This document shows positions 1 through 5,397 of a DNA stretch of 5,600 nucleotides, piece after piece. The number at the start of each line of letters is the position of its first letter. Positions within the stretch are counted from its first letter, which is position 1. Origin of the DNA: Spirochaetaceae bacterium (lineage in GTDB: Bacteria; Spirochaetota; Spirochaetia; Treponematales; Breznakiellaceae). Both the position numbers and the translations under genes were made by a program. The DNA lies in assembly GCA_031273985.1 (NCBI GenBank), contig JAISQV010000064.1, positions 1 through 5,600 on the forward strand, in the 5' to 3' direction. A model generated the notes under the pieces. The model saw nothing but the letters and a program-made list of their open reading frames with translations. It had not been told where the DNA came from and did no database searches.

Positions 1-1707
1 CAGGGCTATGAGGGGGCGCTCTACCTCGTCCAGCACCCCGGCGAAGCGTAAGAGGGCGTCCCGGGCGGCCTCGGTTTCCACCAGGGCGGCGCAGAGCCCC
101 TCCGGGGCGCGGCGCATACATTCCCAGAGGAGGAGCCCGTCCCCGGCGGAGGGGAGGAGGATCCGGTCCTGGCGTTTCAGCGCGGCGGCGGCTACAACGC
201 GGTCCCGCTCGGAGAGGAGCGTGGCGCTCCGCCCGGATTCCAGGCGCTTGAACCAGTGTTCCCGGCCCCTGGCCGAAGCGGACCAGGAAAGAAATTCCCC
301 CTCCCCGGCGTCGGAGAGCACCACCGCTGCCTGAATCTCCCGCTTGCGTATCACCTCGTCCCGTATGCCCTTCTCGTAGCCCGACGCCGAGGGGCTGTAA
401 AAGGTCTTTCCCCGGAGGACGCCGGGGAGGTACTGCTGGGCCGCCCAGTGGTCCCGGTACGCGTGGGGGTAGATGTAACCCTCCCCGTGGCCGAAACCTT
501 CCGCGTCCCGGCTCGCGTCCCGCAGGTGGTTGGGCACCTCGGCGTCCTCCCGGTCCACCTCCTTGAGGGCGTCGAAGAAGGCCAGGGCGCTGTTGGACTT
601 GGGCGCCGTGGCCAGGTAGAGGCAGGCCTCGGCCAGGGGGAAGTTCCCCTCCGGAAAGCCTATGCGGTCAAAGGCTTCGGCGCAGGAAATGACCACCTGT
701 ATGGCCCCCGGATCGGCCAGGCCCACATCCTCGCTGGCAAGAATGATCATGCGGCGGAAGATGAAGGCCGGGTCCTCCCCGGCGCGCAGCATCTTGGCCA
801 GCCAGTAGAGGGCCGCATCGGGATCGCTCCCCCGGAGACTCTTGATGAAGGCGCTGATCGTGTCGAAGTGATAATCCCCGTCCCGGTCGTAGAGCACCGC
901 CCGGCGCTGTATGCTCTCCTCGGCGGCCTCCAGGGTAACGCTAATCTCCGCTCCGGGGGGCGGGGGGAAACCCAGGGAAGTTTCCCCTCCCCCTTCGGGC
1001 CGCCAGGGGCTCGTTTCCACGGCCAGCTCCAACGCGTTGAGGAGGCTCCGGGCGTCGCCCCCGGCAACCTCCACCAGATGCTCCAGGGCGCCCTCCTCAA
1101 AACTGAGCCGCCACGCGCCGTAACCCCGCGCCTCGTCCGCCGCGGCCCGGAGCGCCGCCCTCATGAGGTCCTCCGCGCTGAGGGGCTTGAGCTGGAAGAT
1201 GCGGCTCCGGGAAACCAGCGCCCGGTTGACCTCAAAGAAGGGATTCTCCGTGGTGGCCCCGATGAGGATCACCACGCCGTTCTCCACCCAGGGGAGCAAC
1301 GCGTCCTGCTGGGCCTTGTTCCAGCGGTGCACCTCGTCCACAAAGAGGATGGTCCGCCTGCCGTAGAGCCGCCGGTGCTCGTCGGCCCGGTCTATGGCCT
1401 CCCGAATATCCTTGATCCCGGCAAGCACCGCGTTGAGGCTCTCAAAGTAGGCCCTGGTGGTGTTGGCAATGACCCTGGCAAGGCTGGTCTTGCCCGTACC
1501 GGGGGGCCCGTAGAAGATCAGCGACGAGAGCCGGTCCGCCTGTATGGCCCGCCGGAGCAGCCGCCCCGGCCCCACGATATGGTCCTGGCCTATGACCTCG
1601 TCGAGGCTTTGCGGCCTCATGCGATCCGCCAGGGGGCCCTCGGAAGGCCCCGCCCCGCGGGTAAAGAGGCCGCCTTCCCCTAGTTTCCCCGATCCTCTAT
1701 GCCCCAC
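1..1707 (-). CDS. rarA: Replication-associated recombination protein A (RarA/MgsA) with C-terminal extension, 3' end missing
   Basis: AAA+ ATPase of the clamp-loader-like RarA/MgsA/WRNIP1 family, which acts in the cytoplasm at stalled replication forks. In the 569 residues visible I read the family N-terminal motif PLADRMRP (about 25-32), Walker A GPPGTGKT (67-74, Lys73), Walker B ILFVDEVHRW (Asp124-Glu125), sensor 1 GATTENP (150-156) and an arginine-finger segment SRSR (166-169). The MgsA-type C-terminal domain with ASEDVGLADP lies at about 295-450 and ends near FYSPSASGYEKGIRDEV. Known RarA proteins stop about there (E. coli about 447 aa). This one continues for at least 118 residues, including ILLPSAGDG (516-524), which resembles the SAM-binding loop of class I methyltransferases. 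The start is the GTG at 1707, which has GAGG 7 nt upstream; ATG 1713 is possible, and ATG 1620 would cut off PLADR. The frame overlaps the preceding lipoprotein gene by 28 nt, so co-translation is likely. Identification of RarA is firm; the function of the extension is unknown. Confidence 0.95.
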   Translation of the reverse strand, partial: MGHRGSGKLGEGGLFTRGAGPSEGPLADRMRPQSLDEVIGQDHIVGPGRLLRRAIQADRLSSLIFYGPPGTGKTSLARVIANTTRAYFESLNAVLAGIKDIREAIDRADEHRRLYGRRTILFVDEVHRWNKAQQDALLPWVENGVVILIGATTENPFFEVNRALVSRSRIFQLKPLSAEDLMRAALRAAADEARGYGAWRLSFEEGALEHLVEVAGGDARSLLNALELAVETSPWRPEGGGETSLGFPPPPGAEISVTLEAAEESIQRRAVLYDRDGDYHFDTISAFIKSLRGSDPDAALYWLAKMLRAGEDPAFIFRRMIILASEDVGLADPGAIQVVISCAEAFDRIGFPEGNFPLAEACLYLATAPKSNSALAFFDALKEVDREDAEVPNHLRDASRDAEGFGHGEGYIYPHAYRDHWAAQQYLPGVLRGKTFYSPSASGYEKGIRDEVIRKREIQAAVVLSDAGEGEFLSWSASARGREHWFKRLESGRSATLLSERDRVVAAAALKRQDRILLPSAGDGLLLWECMRRAPEGLCAALVETEAARDALLRFAGVLDEVERPLIAL

Positions 1708-2822
1708 TCCCATACCTCGCCGTTCTTGCGGCAGACCCAGAGCCCCTTGAGTTGGGTGGATGCAAAAATTTCGCCTTCCGCCGTTACAAAGAGGTGGTTT
1801 ATCACCCGGCGGCCCAGGGACTCGCTGTAGCCGGCCCAGGCCTCGGGGCTTACACTTTCGGGGAGGTCCTCGTACACGGAGAAGTCCGAAAGCTTCACTT
1901 CCACGTAGCCGTAGGTGTAACTGCCCGTGTAACGGCGGCCCACCAGAAGGGCCCCCTTAAAAACGGCGATGGCCCCGGTGGGGGAACCGGGAATGGAGGG
2001 GGAATGCAGGGTAACGCCGGCGGGGCCGGTAATTTCCGCTATTGTGGAATTTGCCGTGATCCCGTAAAGGGCGGGAGCGGCGGCGTCCAGGGCAAAATTG
2101 ATGAGGGTGTCAAGATCATTGCCGGCCATCCTGCTCAAGTTTGCCGGCGAAGGGCCGGCGTAGACCCCCTCGTCCATGATGGAAAGATAGTAGTCGCCGC
2201 CCATATACGCCGCCGCGCCGATAAGGCTGGAACCCGGCGGGCCGGGGATCTCCGTAAAAGCGCCGGCAGTATCCGTAAGGTAGTAGCTTTTGCTGTCCGT
2301 GGTGCTGATGAAAAGGGTGTCGCCCGCCCCGTGTATGGCGGAGAGGCCGCCTGATTCGGGAAGGGGCAGCTCGTCCCAGGCGCCGTTGTAGCGGTAGATT
2401 TTGTCCCCGCTTATGTCCGGGGAAGTGCCGATCCGGGCGTAGAGAAACCCTGTTGTGGCGGTAATGGCCTGCACCCGTGTGCCGGCGGGCTGTCCCGGCA
2501 GCGGCGTCCAGCGCTGGTTCTCGAAGACATGGATTCTCCCGTTGGACACATAGAGTCTGCCGTTGTAGTCAAGCACCTCCCCGGGACTCCCCGCTATGAC
2601 GGGGTCCCTGGGTTTGGGCGTCACCTCTATGCGGTACAGGATGTCGCTCTGATCGCAGGAGAGGAGGAGCAGGGGGATCATGAGCGCCAGGATGTTACAG
2701 AAGGGAGTGATGACGGGGCGTTGCGGGGTGTCCCCGCTGGGGGGGGTGGCGGAGCGCCTCCGCCCCGCGGAGGCCGGAGCCAGGGGGGGGGCTCCCCCCC
2801 ACAATAAGGTCTCGTATTCCAT
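1680..2822 (-). CDS. Predicted lipoprotein with beta-propeller-like body, unusual N-terminus
   Basis: A 380-residue protein of unrecognised family. A hydrophobic stretch at about 44-54 runs into LLLLSC (Cys56), a plausible lipobox, so the mature protein would start at Cys56 as a membrane-anchored lipoprotein. The body is rich in Gly, Tyr and Thr, with repeated short beta-like units (LYVSNGRIHVFENQRW, KIYRYNGAWDELPLP, YGYVEVKLSDFSVYEDLP, EIFASTQLKGLWVCRKNG) suggesting a propeller of kelch or WD-like blades. This is inferred from pattern only. The first 40 residues are odd for a signal peptide: Pro-, Ala- and Arg-rich and encoded by a palindromic GC-rich block. The ATG at 2822 has a good AGGA at 2833-2830. 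The only later in-frame ATG, codon 48, would leave a signal peptide without a charged n-region. The start lies 9 nt after the upstream outer-membrane gene and the end overlaps rarA, so it is mid-operon. A surface or periplasmic partner of the barrel protein is a guess. Confidence 0.75.
   Translation of the reverse strand: MEYETLLWGGAPPLAPASAGRRRSATPPSGDTPQRPVITPFCNILALMIPLLLLSCDQSDILYRIEVTPKPRDPVIAGSPGEVLDYNGRLYVSNGRIHVFENQRWTPLPGQPAGTRVQAITATTGFLYARIGTSPDISGDKIYRYNGAWDELPLPESGGLSAIHGAGDTLFISTTDSKSYYLTDTAGAFTEIPGPPGSSLIGAAAYMGGDYYLSIMDEGVYAGPSPANLSRMAGNDLDTLINFALDAAAPALYGITANSTIAEITGPAGVTLHSPSIPGSPTGAIAVFKGALLVGRRYTGSYTYGYVEVKLSDFSVYEDLPESVSPEAWAGYSESLGRRVINHLFVTAEGEIFASTQLKGLWVCRKNGEVWEWGIEDRGN
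1715..1718 (-). promoter_or_regulatory. Shine-Dalgarno that decides the rarA start
   Basis: GAGG on the minus strand lies 7 nt before the GTG at 1707, inside the end of the upstream lipoprotein gene. It is only 1 nt from the alternative ATG at 1713, too close to serve it, so GTG is preferred. No other in-frame start occurs between there and ATG 1620. Confidence 0.5.
2700..2815. repeat. Palindrome-rich GC block, possible inserted dispersed repeat
   Basis: About 100 bp inside the 5' end of the lipoprotein gene holds several perfect short inverted repeats: GCGGGG/CCCCGC (2723-2728, 2732-2737), GGCGGAG/CTCCGCC (2748-2754, 2758-2764), GCCTCCGC/GCGGAGGC (2756-2763, 2767-2774) and GGAGCC/GGCTCC (2776-2781, 2790-2795). 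It also has homopolymers G8 (2739-2746), G9 (2783-2791) and C7 (2794-2800). The second and third hairpins share bases and exclude one another. The encoded residues look unlike the rest of the protein. This fits a REP- or MITE-like element that has become part of the reading frame, but I see only one copy here and no clear target-site duplication, so its borders are approximate. Confidence 0.55.
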
Positions 2823-2829
2823 GAGGTAT

Positions 2830-2833
2830 TCCT
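2830..2833 (-). promoter_or_regulatory. Shine-Dalgarno overlapping the upstream stop codon
   Basis: AGGA, 7 nt before the lipoprotein ATG at 2822, overlaps the TAG stop (2834-2832) of the outer-membrane protein gene. This arrangement favours translational coupling and supports ATG 2822 as the real start despite the odd N-terminus it gives. Confidence 0.55.
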
Positions 2834-3461
2834 AAAAGTGATAGCGCGCCGAAAGGGTCAACTCCAGGAAGTTGGCGTAACGGTCACGTGCAGGTTGTCC
2901 CTTGGGCCATTGGGGGACGAACCACCAGCCGGTATTGACGCCGAAGGACCAGGAGCTGTTGAAGCGCCAAAATGCGGAAACCTCCGGTTTGAGGAAGAGG
3001 CCCAGGTAGTTGGTGGCCAGATGGGTCATGGGCGCCATGCCTATCATGAGGCTGAGGGGGAACTCGAAGGGGCCCAGGTAGAACTGGTAGCCTCCCCGTA
3101 CCCCTATGGGGATGATGTAGAGCATGTTTTCCCCCAGGGTGGAGGCGAACATACCCTGTACCTCGCCGCCCAGAAACCAGTGGCCCGTAAAGAAGTAGAA
3201 GAAGCCCAGGGAGCCTGTGCCGCCAAGGTTGATGTTTCCCGTGTAGCCGCCGCCCCGTTCGTTGAGGAAAAGCGTCGGGAAGAGGACGCCCAGGCTCATG
3301 GAGAAGATTTTGTCCCCCCTGACATAGAGGCCCAGGTCCTCCTCTATCCAGTCGGGCTCCACGGGGATCTCTCCGGGGCTTTGCTCCTGGGCGGCCAGCA
3401 AGAAGGGGGCGGCCAGCAAGAGGAGGGCTGCGGGGAAGATGGCTTTCTTGGGGATGGACAT
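2832..3461 (-). CDS. Small outer-membrane beta-barrel protein (predicted)
   Basis: A 209-residue exported protein. The N-terminus is a classic Sec signal peptide: MSIPKK, a hydrophobic core to about residue 22, then LLAAQEQ with cleavage near 24-25. The mature part alternates short amphipathic beta-strands rich in Gly, Phe, Tyr and Trp (GSLGFFYFFTGHWFLGGEV, IIPIGVRGGYQFYLGPFEF, SWSFGVNTGWWFVPQW) and ends in LTLSARYHF. A C-terminal Phe in an amphipathic final strand is the usual signal for BAM-dependent outer-membrane insertion. The size suits an 8-strand barrel such as the OmpW or OmpA-barrel types, but I cannot assign a family. ATG 3461 has GGAG (3471-3468) 6 nt upstream. It is the first gene of the tight block with the lipoprotein and rarA. 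Export and barrel fold are well supported; the specific role is unknown. Confidence 0.8.
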   Translation of the reverse strand: MSIPKKAIFPAALLLLAAPFLLAAQEQSPGEIPVEPDWIEEDLGLYVRGDKIFSMSLGVLFPTLFLNERGGGYTGNINLGGTGSLGFFYFFTGHWFLGGEVQGMFASTLGENMLYIIPIGVRGGYQFYLGPFEFPLSLMIGMAPMTHLATNYLGLFLKPEVSAFWRFNSSWSFGVNTGWWFVPQWPKGQPARDRYANFLELTLSARYHF

Positions 3462-3521
3462 TCATAACTCCAGGGGCGTTACCCCGTTTTGCCCGGACCC
3501 CGGCCTTGCTCAGCACGCCGT

Positions 3522-3536
3522 AAAGCCCGCGGCTTT
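3522..3536. repeat. Short inverted repeat in the intergenic region
   Basis: AAAGCC-CGC-GGCTTT is a perfect 6-bp stem with a 3-nt loop in the 130-nt gap between the SPFH-like gene and the barrel gene. It has the A...T flanks of a weak intrinsic terminator on either strand but no real T tract after it. It could partly end transcription of the SPFH-like gene or simply fold in the mRNA leader of the barrel gene. Confidence 0.3.
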
Positions 3537-3539
3537 GAA

Positions 3540-3567
3540 AATTTACCGCTACCGGGTATCAGTACAA
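3540..3567 (-). promoter_or_regulatory. Weak candidate promoter for the barrel-lipoprotein-rarA block
   Basis: TTGTAC (3567-3562), a 16-nt spacer, then TAAATT (3545-3540) on the minus strand, about 80 nt before the barrel gene's ATG. The match to sigma70 consensus is poor (3/6 and 4/6). It is listed because the 130-nt gap is otherwise large for this operon and contains a local AT-rich patch. Confidence 0.25.
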
Positions 3568-3586
3568 CAACCGCCCCTGCCGGTAG
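3549..3586. repeat. Inverted repeat CTACCGG/CCGGTAG after the SPFH-like gene
   Basis: Perfect 7-bp arms at 3549-3555 and 3580-3586 are separated by 24 nt, just past the TGA of the minus-strand gene ending at 3593. No T tract follows directly. The arms flank the upstream half of a weak candidate promoter, so this could be an operator or an mRNA 3' structure. Confidence 0.3.
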
Positions 3587-3592
3587 TTACCG

Positions 3593-4477
3593 TCAATTTA
3601 CGGCGCCGCCGTTCTCAATGCTTAGATATTGCAACAAAACCGGATACTTGGTCAATAATTCGCCGTAGAGGGAAAGTTCCTCCAGCCGGACGCGGGTTTC
3701 CATGCGGCGTCCGGCCATTTCGCTGAGGGGCGCCGTGAGGAGGGCCCGCTGGAGGGCCAGGAAATCTTCGTAGAGCCCCCGGACGGAGCGGTAGAGGCTG
3801 AAATCCGGGTAGACGAGGGAACGGAAGCTTAGGCGGAGATCTTCCAGTTCGCCGTAGCGTCCGGCCAGTTCCTCCTCCAGGGCGGCGGCGGAACCTGTTC
3901 GGAATATCGTTTCCAGTAGGGCGGCATCGGGTCCGGCGGTATCCGCCGGGTCCGGGGCTTCCGGGGCGGACTCCGTCTGAGCGGACTCCGCCTCCGCCGC
4001 CGCATAGGCCGTGAGGCGCCCCCGGATCAGGGCGATTATTTCTTCGGCCAGCCGCTCCTCCAGCGCTTCCAGGCCCGCCTGATCCCGCAGCCCCTCTCCG
4101 GCGAGGAGGGAGGGAAGCGCCGATTCCCGGATCGTGAAGGAGAGGGCGCCGCTTATTTCGTAGGGGAAGTCCGTGTCCAGGGATGCAAAGGCGCGGTATA
4201 TTTCGGCGGAGGGAAGATTCCCCGTCAGGTGAAAGGTCCGTTCCACGGGGTCAAGGGTGAAGACGCTGATCTCCACATTGGTGGGGATCAGTTTGTACCA
4301 GACCCAGCGAAACCTTCCCTCCCCGAGGGGTTCAGGGTCAACGCCGTGGGTCTTGGATCGCATGACGGCCACGGAGCCCAGGGGTACCTTGAGCTGGGCC
4401 CAGCCGGCCAGAAACAGAGCCGCCGCTCCGCCCAGAAGGAAGAGAAATAGAATCAGAAATCCCGCCGGTTTTTTCAT
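3593..4477 (-). CDS. Membrane-anchored protein, weakly SPFH/band-7-like
   Basis: A 294-residue protein starting MKKPAG, with one hydrophobic segment at about 6-24 (a signal anchor or uncleaved signal), then a soluble part facing outward. From about 27 to 160, segments such as PLGSVAVMRSKTHG, GRFRWVWYKLIPTNVEISVF and FPYEISGALSFTIRES follow the order seen in stomatin/prohibitin (SPFH) domains: a post-membrane strand, G-x-x-W, then paired strands. After this comes a helical stretch (LEALEERLAEEIIALIRGRL), an Ala-, Glu- and Pro-rich linker, and a helical C-terminus (LEELSLYGELLTKYPVLLQY). The SPFH link is my pattern judgement, not a motif match. The frame is open up to an ATG at 4582, but ATG 4477 is the better start: it has GGAG 7 nt upstream, gives a normal signal anchor, and the region before it holds the promoter. 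Divergent from the membrane protein-aroH pair. Confidence 0.75.
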   Translation of the reverse strand: MKKPAGFLILFLFLLGGAAALFLAGWAQLKVPLGSVAVMRSKTHGVDPEPLGEGRFRWVWYKLIPTNVEISVFTLDPVERTFHLTGNLPSAEIYRAFASLDTDFPYEISGALSFTIRESALPSLLAGEGLRDQAGLEALEERLAEEIIALIRGRLTAYAAAEAESAQTESAPEAPDPADTAGPDAALLETIFRTGSAAALEEELAGRYGELEDLRLSFRSLVYPDFSLYRSVRGLYEDFLALQRALLTAPLSEMAGRRMETRVRLEELSLYGELLTKYPVLLQYLSIENGGAVN

Positions 4478-4484
4478 CGCCCCT

Positions 4485-4488
4485 CTCC
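4485..4488 (-). promoter_or_regulatory. Shine-Dalgarno that decides the start of the SPFH-like gene
   Basis: GGAG lies 7 nt before ATG 4477 within a purine-rich run. The longer in-frame start at 4582 has no comparable site and would begin inside the -35 box of the predicted promoter, so 4477 is chosen. Confidence 0.6.
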
Positions 4489-4527
4489 CCCAAACCCGGC
4501 AGCCTGTCGCAAAGGCAAAACTCCCGG

Positions 4528-4558
4528 TTGGAACAAGCCTGCCAATATGTTTTAGTAT
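4528..4558 (+). promoter_or_regulatory. Weak promoter for the membrane protein-aroH pair, overlapping the divergent -10
   Basis: TTGGAA (4528-4533) is followed after 19 nt by TAGTAT (4553-4558), or after 17 nt by TTTAGT (4551-4556). Either -10 shares bases with the minus-strand TATACT. With TAGTAT, transcription would begin about at the ATG at 4565, implying a leaderless message. The matches are modest. Confidence 0.35.
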
Positions 4559-4582
4559 AGCGGTATGACCCGCGAAACTCAA
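4554..4582 (-). promoter_or_regulatory. Sigma70-like promoter for the minus-strand operon
   Basis: TTGAGT (4582-4577), a 17-nt spacer, then TATACT (4559-4554) on the minus strand: 4/6 and 5/6 matches at ideal spacing. Transcription would start near 4547, giving a leader of about 70 nt before ATG 4477. Its -35 lies inside the beginning of the divergent membrane-protein gene as annotated. Confidence 0.6.
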
Positions 4583-4957
4583 CCGGAAGGGCCGCCGGCG
4601 CTTTCACGCAGCCCCCGGCGGCTTCGAAGCCCCCTGATGCTTTTTCTCATGCGGCGGGCGGTAATCTTCTTCTTTCTCATGAGCCTGCTCACCGTTTTTC
4701 TGTACTTTGTGGGGGTTCTGCGCCGCTTTACCGAGTCGACCCAGCTCATGCTCCTCAACCTGGGGGCCTTTCTGGGGCTTTTTCTGGGGATCAGCGGGGT
4801 TCTGGGTATGGCGCTGGACCTGGTTTTTACCATCCAGAACCGCCGTTTCTACTCGAAAAGTAAATTTGCTTTTTCCGCCGCCGGCGGTCTCGCGGGCTTT
4901 CTCCTGGCGGCCTCAGCCGTCTTTATCCTGTCCCTGACCGGAGGTAACCTGCCGTGA
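4565..4957 (+). CDS. Small three-helix integral membrane protein of unknown function
   Basis: 130 residues. An Arg-rich cytoplasmic N-terminus (about 1-31, with SPRRLRSP and MRR) is followed by three hydrophobic segments at about 32-50, 62-85 and 101-124, separated by VLRRFTEST and by a basic loop QNRRFYSKSK. The charge pattern fits an N-in topology. I recognise no family. The start is uncertain: ATG 4565 has no Shine-Dalgarno sequence and sits 7 nt past a possible -10 box, while ATG 4637 and ATG 4649 would also keep all three helices and likewise lack a clear site. Its stop shares four bases (GTGA) with the start of aroH, so the two are almost certainly co-translated. This pairing alone does not show a role in aromatic metabolism. 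Confidence 0.75.
   Translation: MTRETQPEGPPALSRSPRRLRSPLMLFLMRRAVIFFFLMSLLTVFLYFVGVLRRFTESTQLMLLNLGAFLGLFLGISGVLGMALDLVFTIQNRRFYSKSKFAFSAAGGLAGFLLAASAVFILSLTGGNLP
4940..4944 (+). promoter_or_regulatory. Shine-Dalgarno for aroH inside the upstream gene
   Basis: GGAGG, followed by T, lies 9 nt before the GTG start at 4954 and within the last codons of the membrane-protein gene. It fixes the aroH start, which no nearby ATG competes with, and supports coupled translation across the GTGA overlap. Confidence 0.65.
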
Positions 4958-5322
4958 AAAGACTCTACGCCCTGAGGGGGGCTTTCTTCTGCCGTAATGA
5001 GCCGGAAGATATTATTGAGCAGACGGCGGCGCTGTTCGATACGCTTTTGCGGGAAAATTCCCTGGCTGAAACGGACATTGTTTCCCTGCAATTTTCGGTA
5101 ACCCCGGACCTGGACGCCCTGAACCCCTGCGCCGCCCTGCGCCGTTCCGGCAGGGGCGGGACTCTGGCCCTCTTTGCCCAGCAGGAGCCGGTGTTCGCTG
5201 AGAGCCACGGCGGGGCGATCCGGGCCCTGCTCCACTGCTACCTTGAGGAGGGAAGCGTTCCCGTTCACGTGTACCGGAACGGCGCCGAGGCGCTCAGACC
5301 GGATCGCGCCGGAAAGCCCTAG
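4954..5322 (+). CDS. aroH: Chorismate mutase, AroH type (monofunctional)
   Basis: A 122-residue enzyme of the AroH fold (as in Bacillus subtilis), which converts chorismate to prephenate on the way to phenylalanine and tyrosine in the cytoplasm. It works as a trimer with active sites between subunits. Matching the B. subtilis protein from memory, I see ALRGA (Arg8, equivalent to Arg7), SVTPDLDALNP (48-58, family SATPDLHAVFP), Glu78 and Arg90 twelve residues apart as in the family (Arg90 is the key residue that stabilises the transition state), HVY (Tyr107) and ALRPD (Arg115). Length is normal (127 aa in B. subtilis). Two active-site neighbours differ: Ala75 where B. subtilis has Cys75, and Asn57 where it has Phe57. 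The start is GTG, overlapping the upstream membrane-protein stop. No tryptophan or tyrosine leader or attenuator is seen. It is not a fusion to prephenate dehydratase, so other pathway genes must lie elsewhere. Confidence 0.93.
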   Translation: MKRLYALRGAFFCRNEPEDIIEQTAALFDTLLRENSLAETDIVSLQFSVTPDLDALNPCAALRRSGRGGTLALFAQQEPVFAESHGGAIRALLHCYLEEGSVPVHVYRNGAEALRPDRAGKP

Positions 5323-5397
5323 CAGACGGTTCCTAACAATTGTCGAAACCGGGGACCGGAAATTTCGGCATTATTATGAAAGCGCCCTATTTTACCC

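Noticed and set aside
8..334. Plus-strand frame rich in Ser and Arg
   Set aside because: Lies opposite the RarA C-terminal extension and has composition typical of an antisense shadow.
256..1683. Long plus-strand open frame of 475 codons opposite rarA
   Set aside because: It is the complement of a clear RarA coding frame with all family motifs. High GC makes stops rare on the opposite strand. The product is low-complexity Gly/Pro/Val/Leu-rich with no recognisable domain.
1752..2354. Plus-strand frame of 200 codons opposite the lipoprotein gene
   Set aside because: Shadow frame of Gly/Ala/Val-rich composition with no start signal.
2700..2815. CRISPR array or riboswitch in the palindromic block
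   Set aside because: No regularly spaced direct repeats and no known aptamer pattern; the stems lie within a translated region.
2838..3467. Plus-strand open frame of 209 codons opposite the barrel gene
   Set aside because: The minus-strand frame has a signal peptide, amphipathic strands, a terminal Phe and a ribosome site; the plus-strand one has none of these.
2884..3516. Second minus-strand frame overlapping the barrel gene
   Set aside because: Arg/Pro/Gly-rich out-of-frame reading of the barrel gene, without a ribosome site.
4478..4582. N-terminal extension of the SPFH-like protein from ATG 4582
   Set aside because: It would overlap the minus-strand promoter, has no ribosome site, and would bury the MKKPAG signal anchor 36 residues inside the protein.
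4849..5268. Minus-strand frame opposite the membrane protein-aroH junction
   Set aside because: AroH on the plus strand is clearly real; the minus frame shows no domain or start signal.
5336..5343. Palindrome ACAATTGT after aroH
   Set aside because: A single 8-bp palindrome is expected by chance and has no T tract or flanking symmetry to suggest a terminator or operator.
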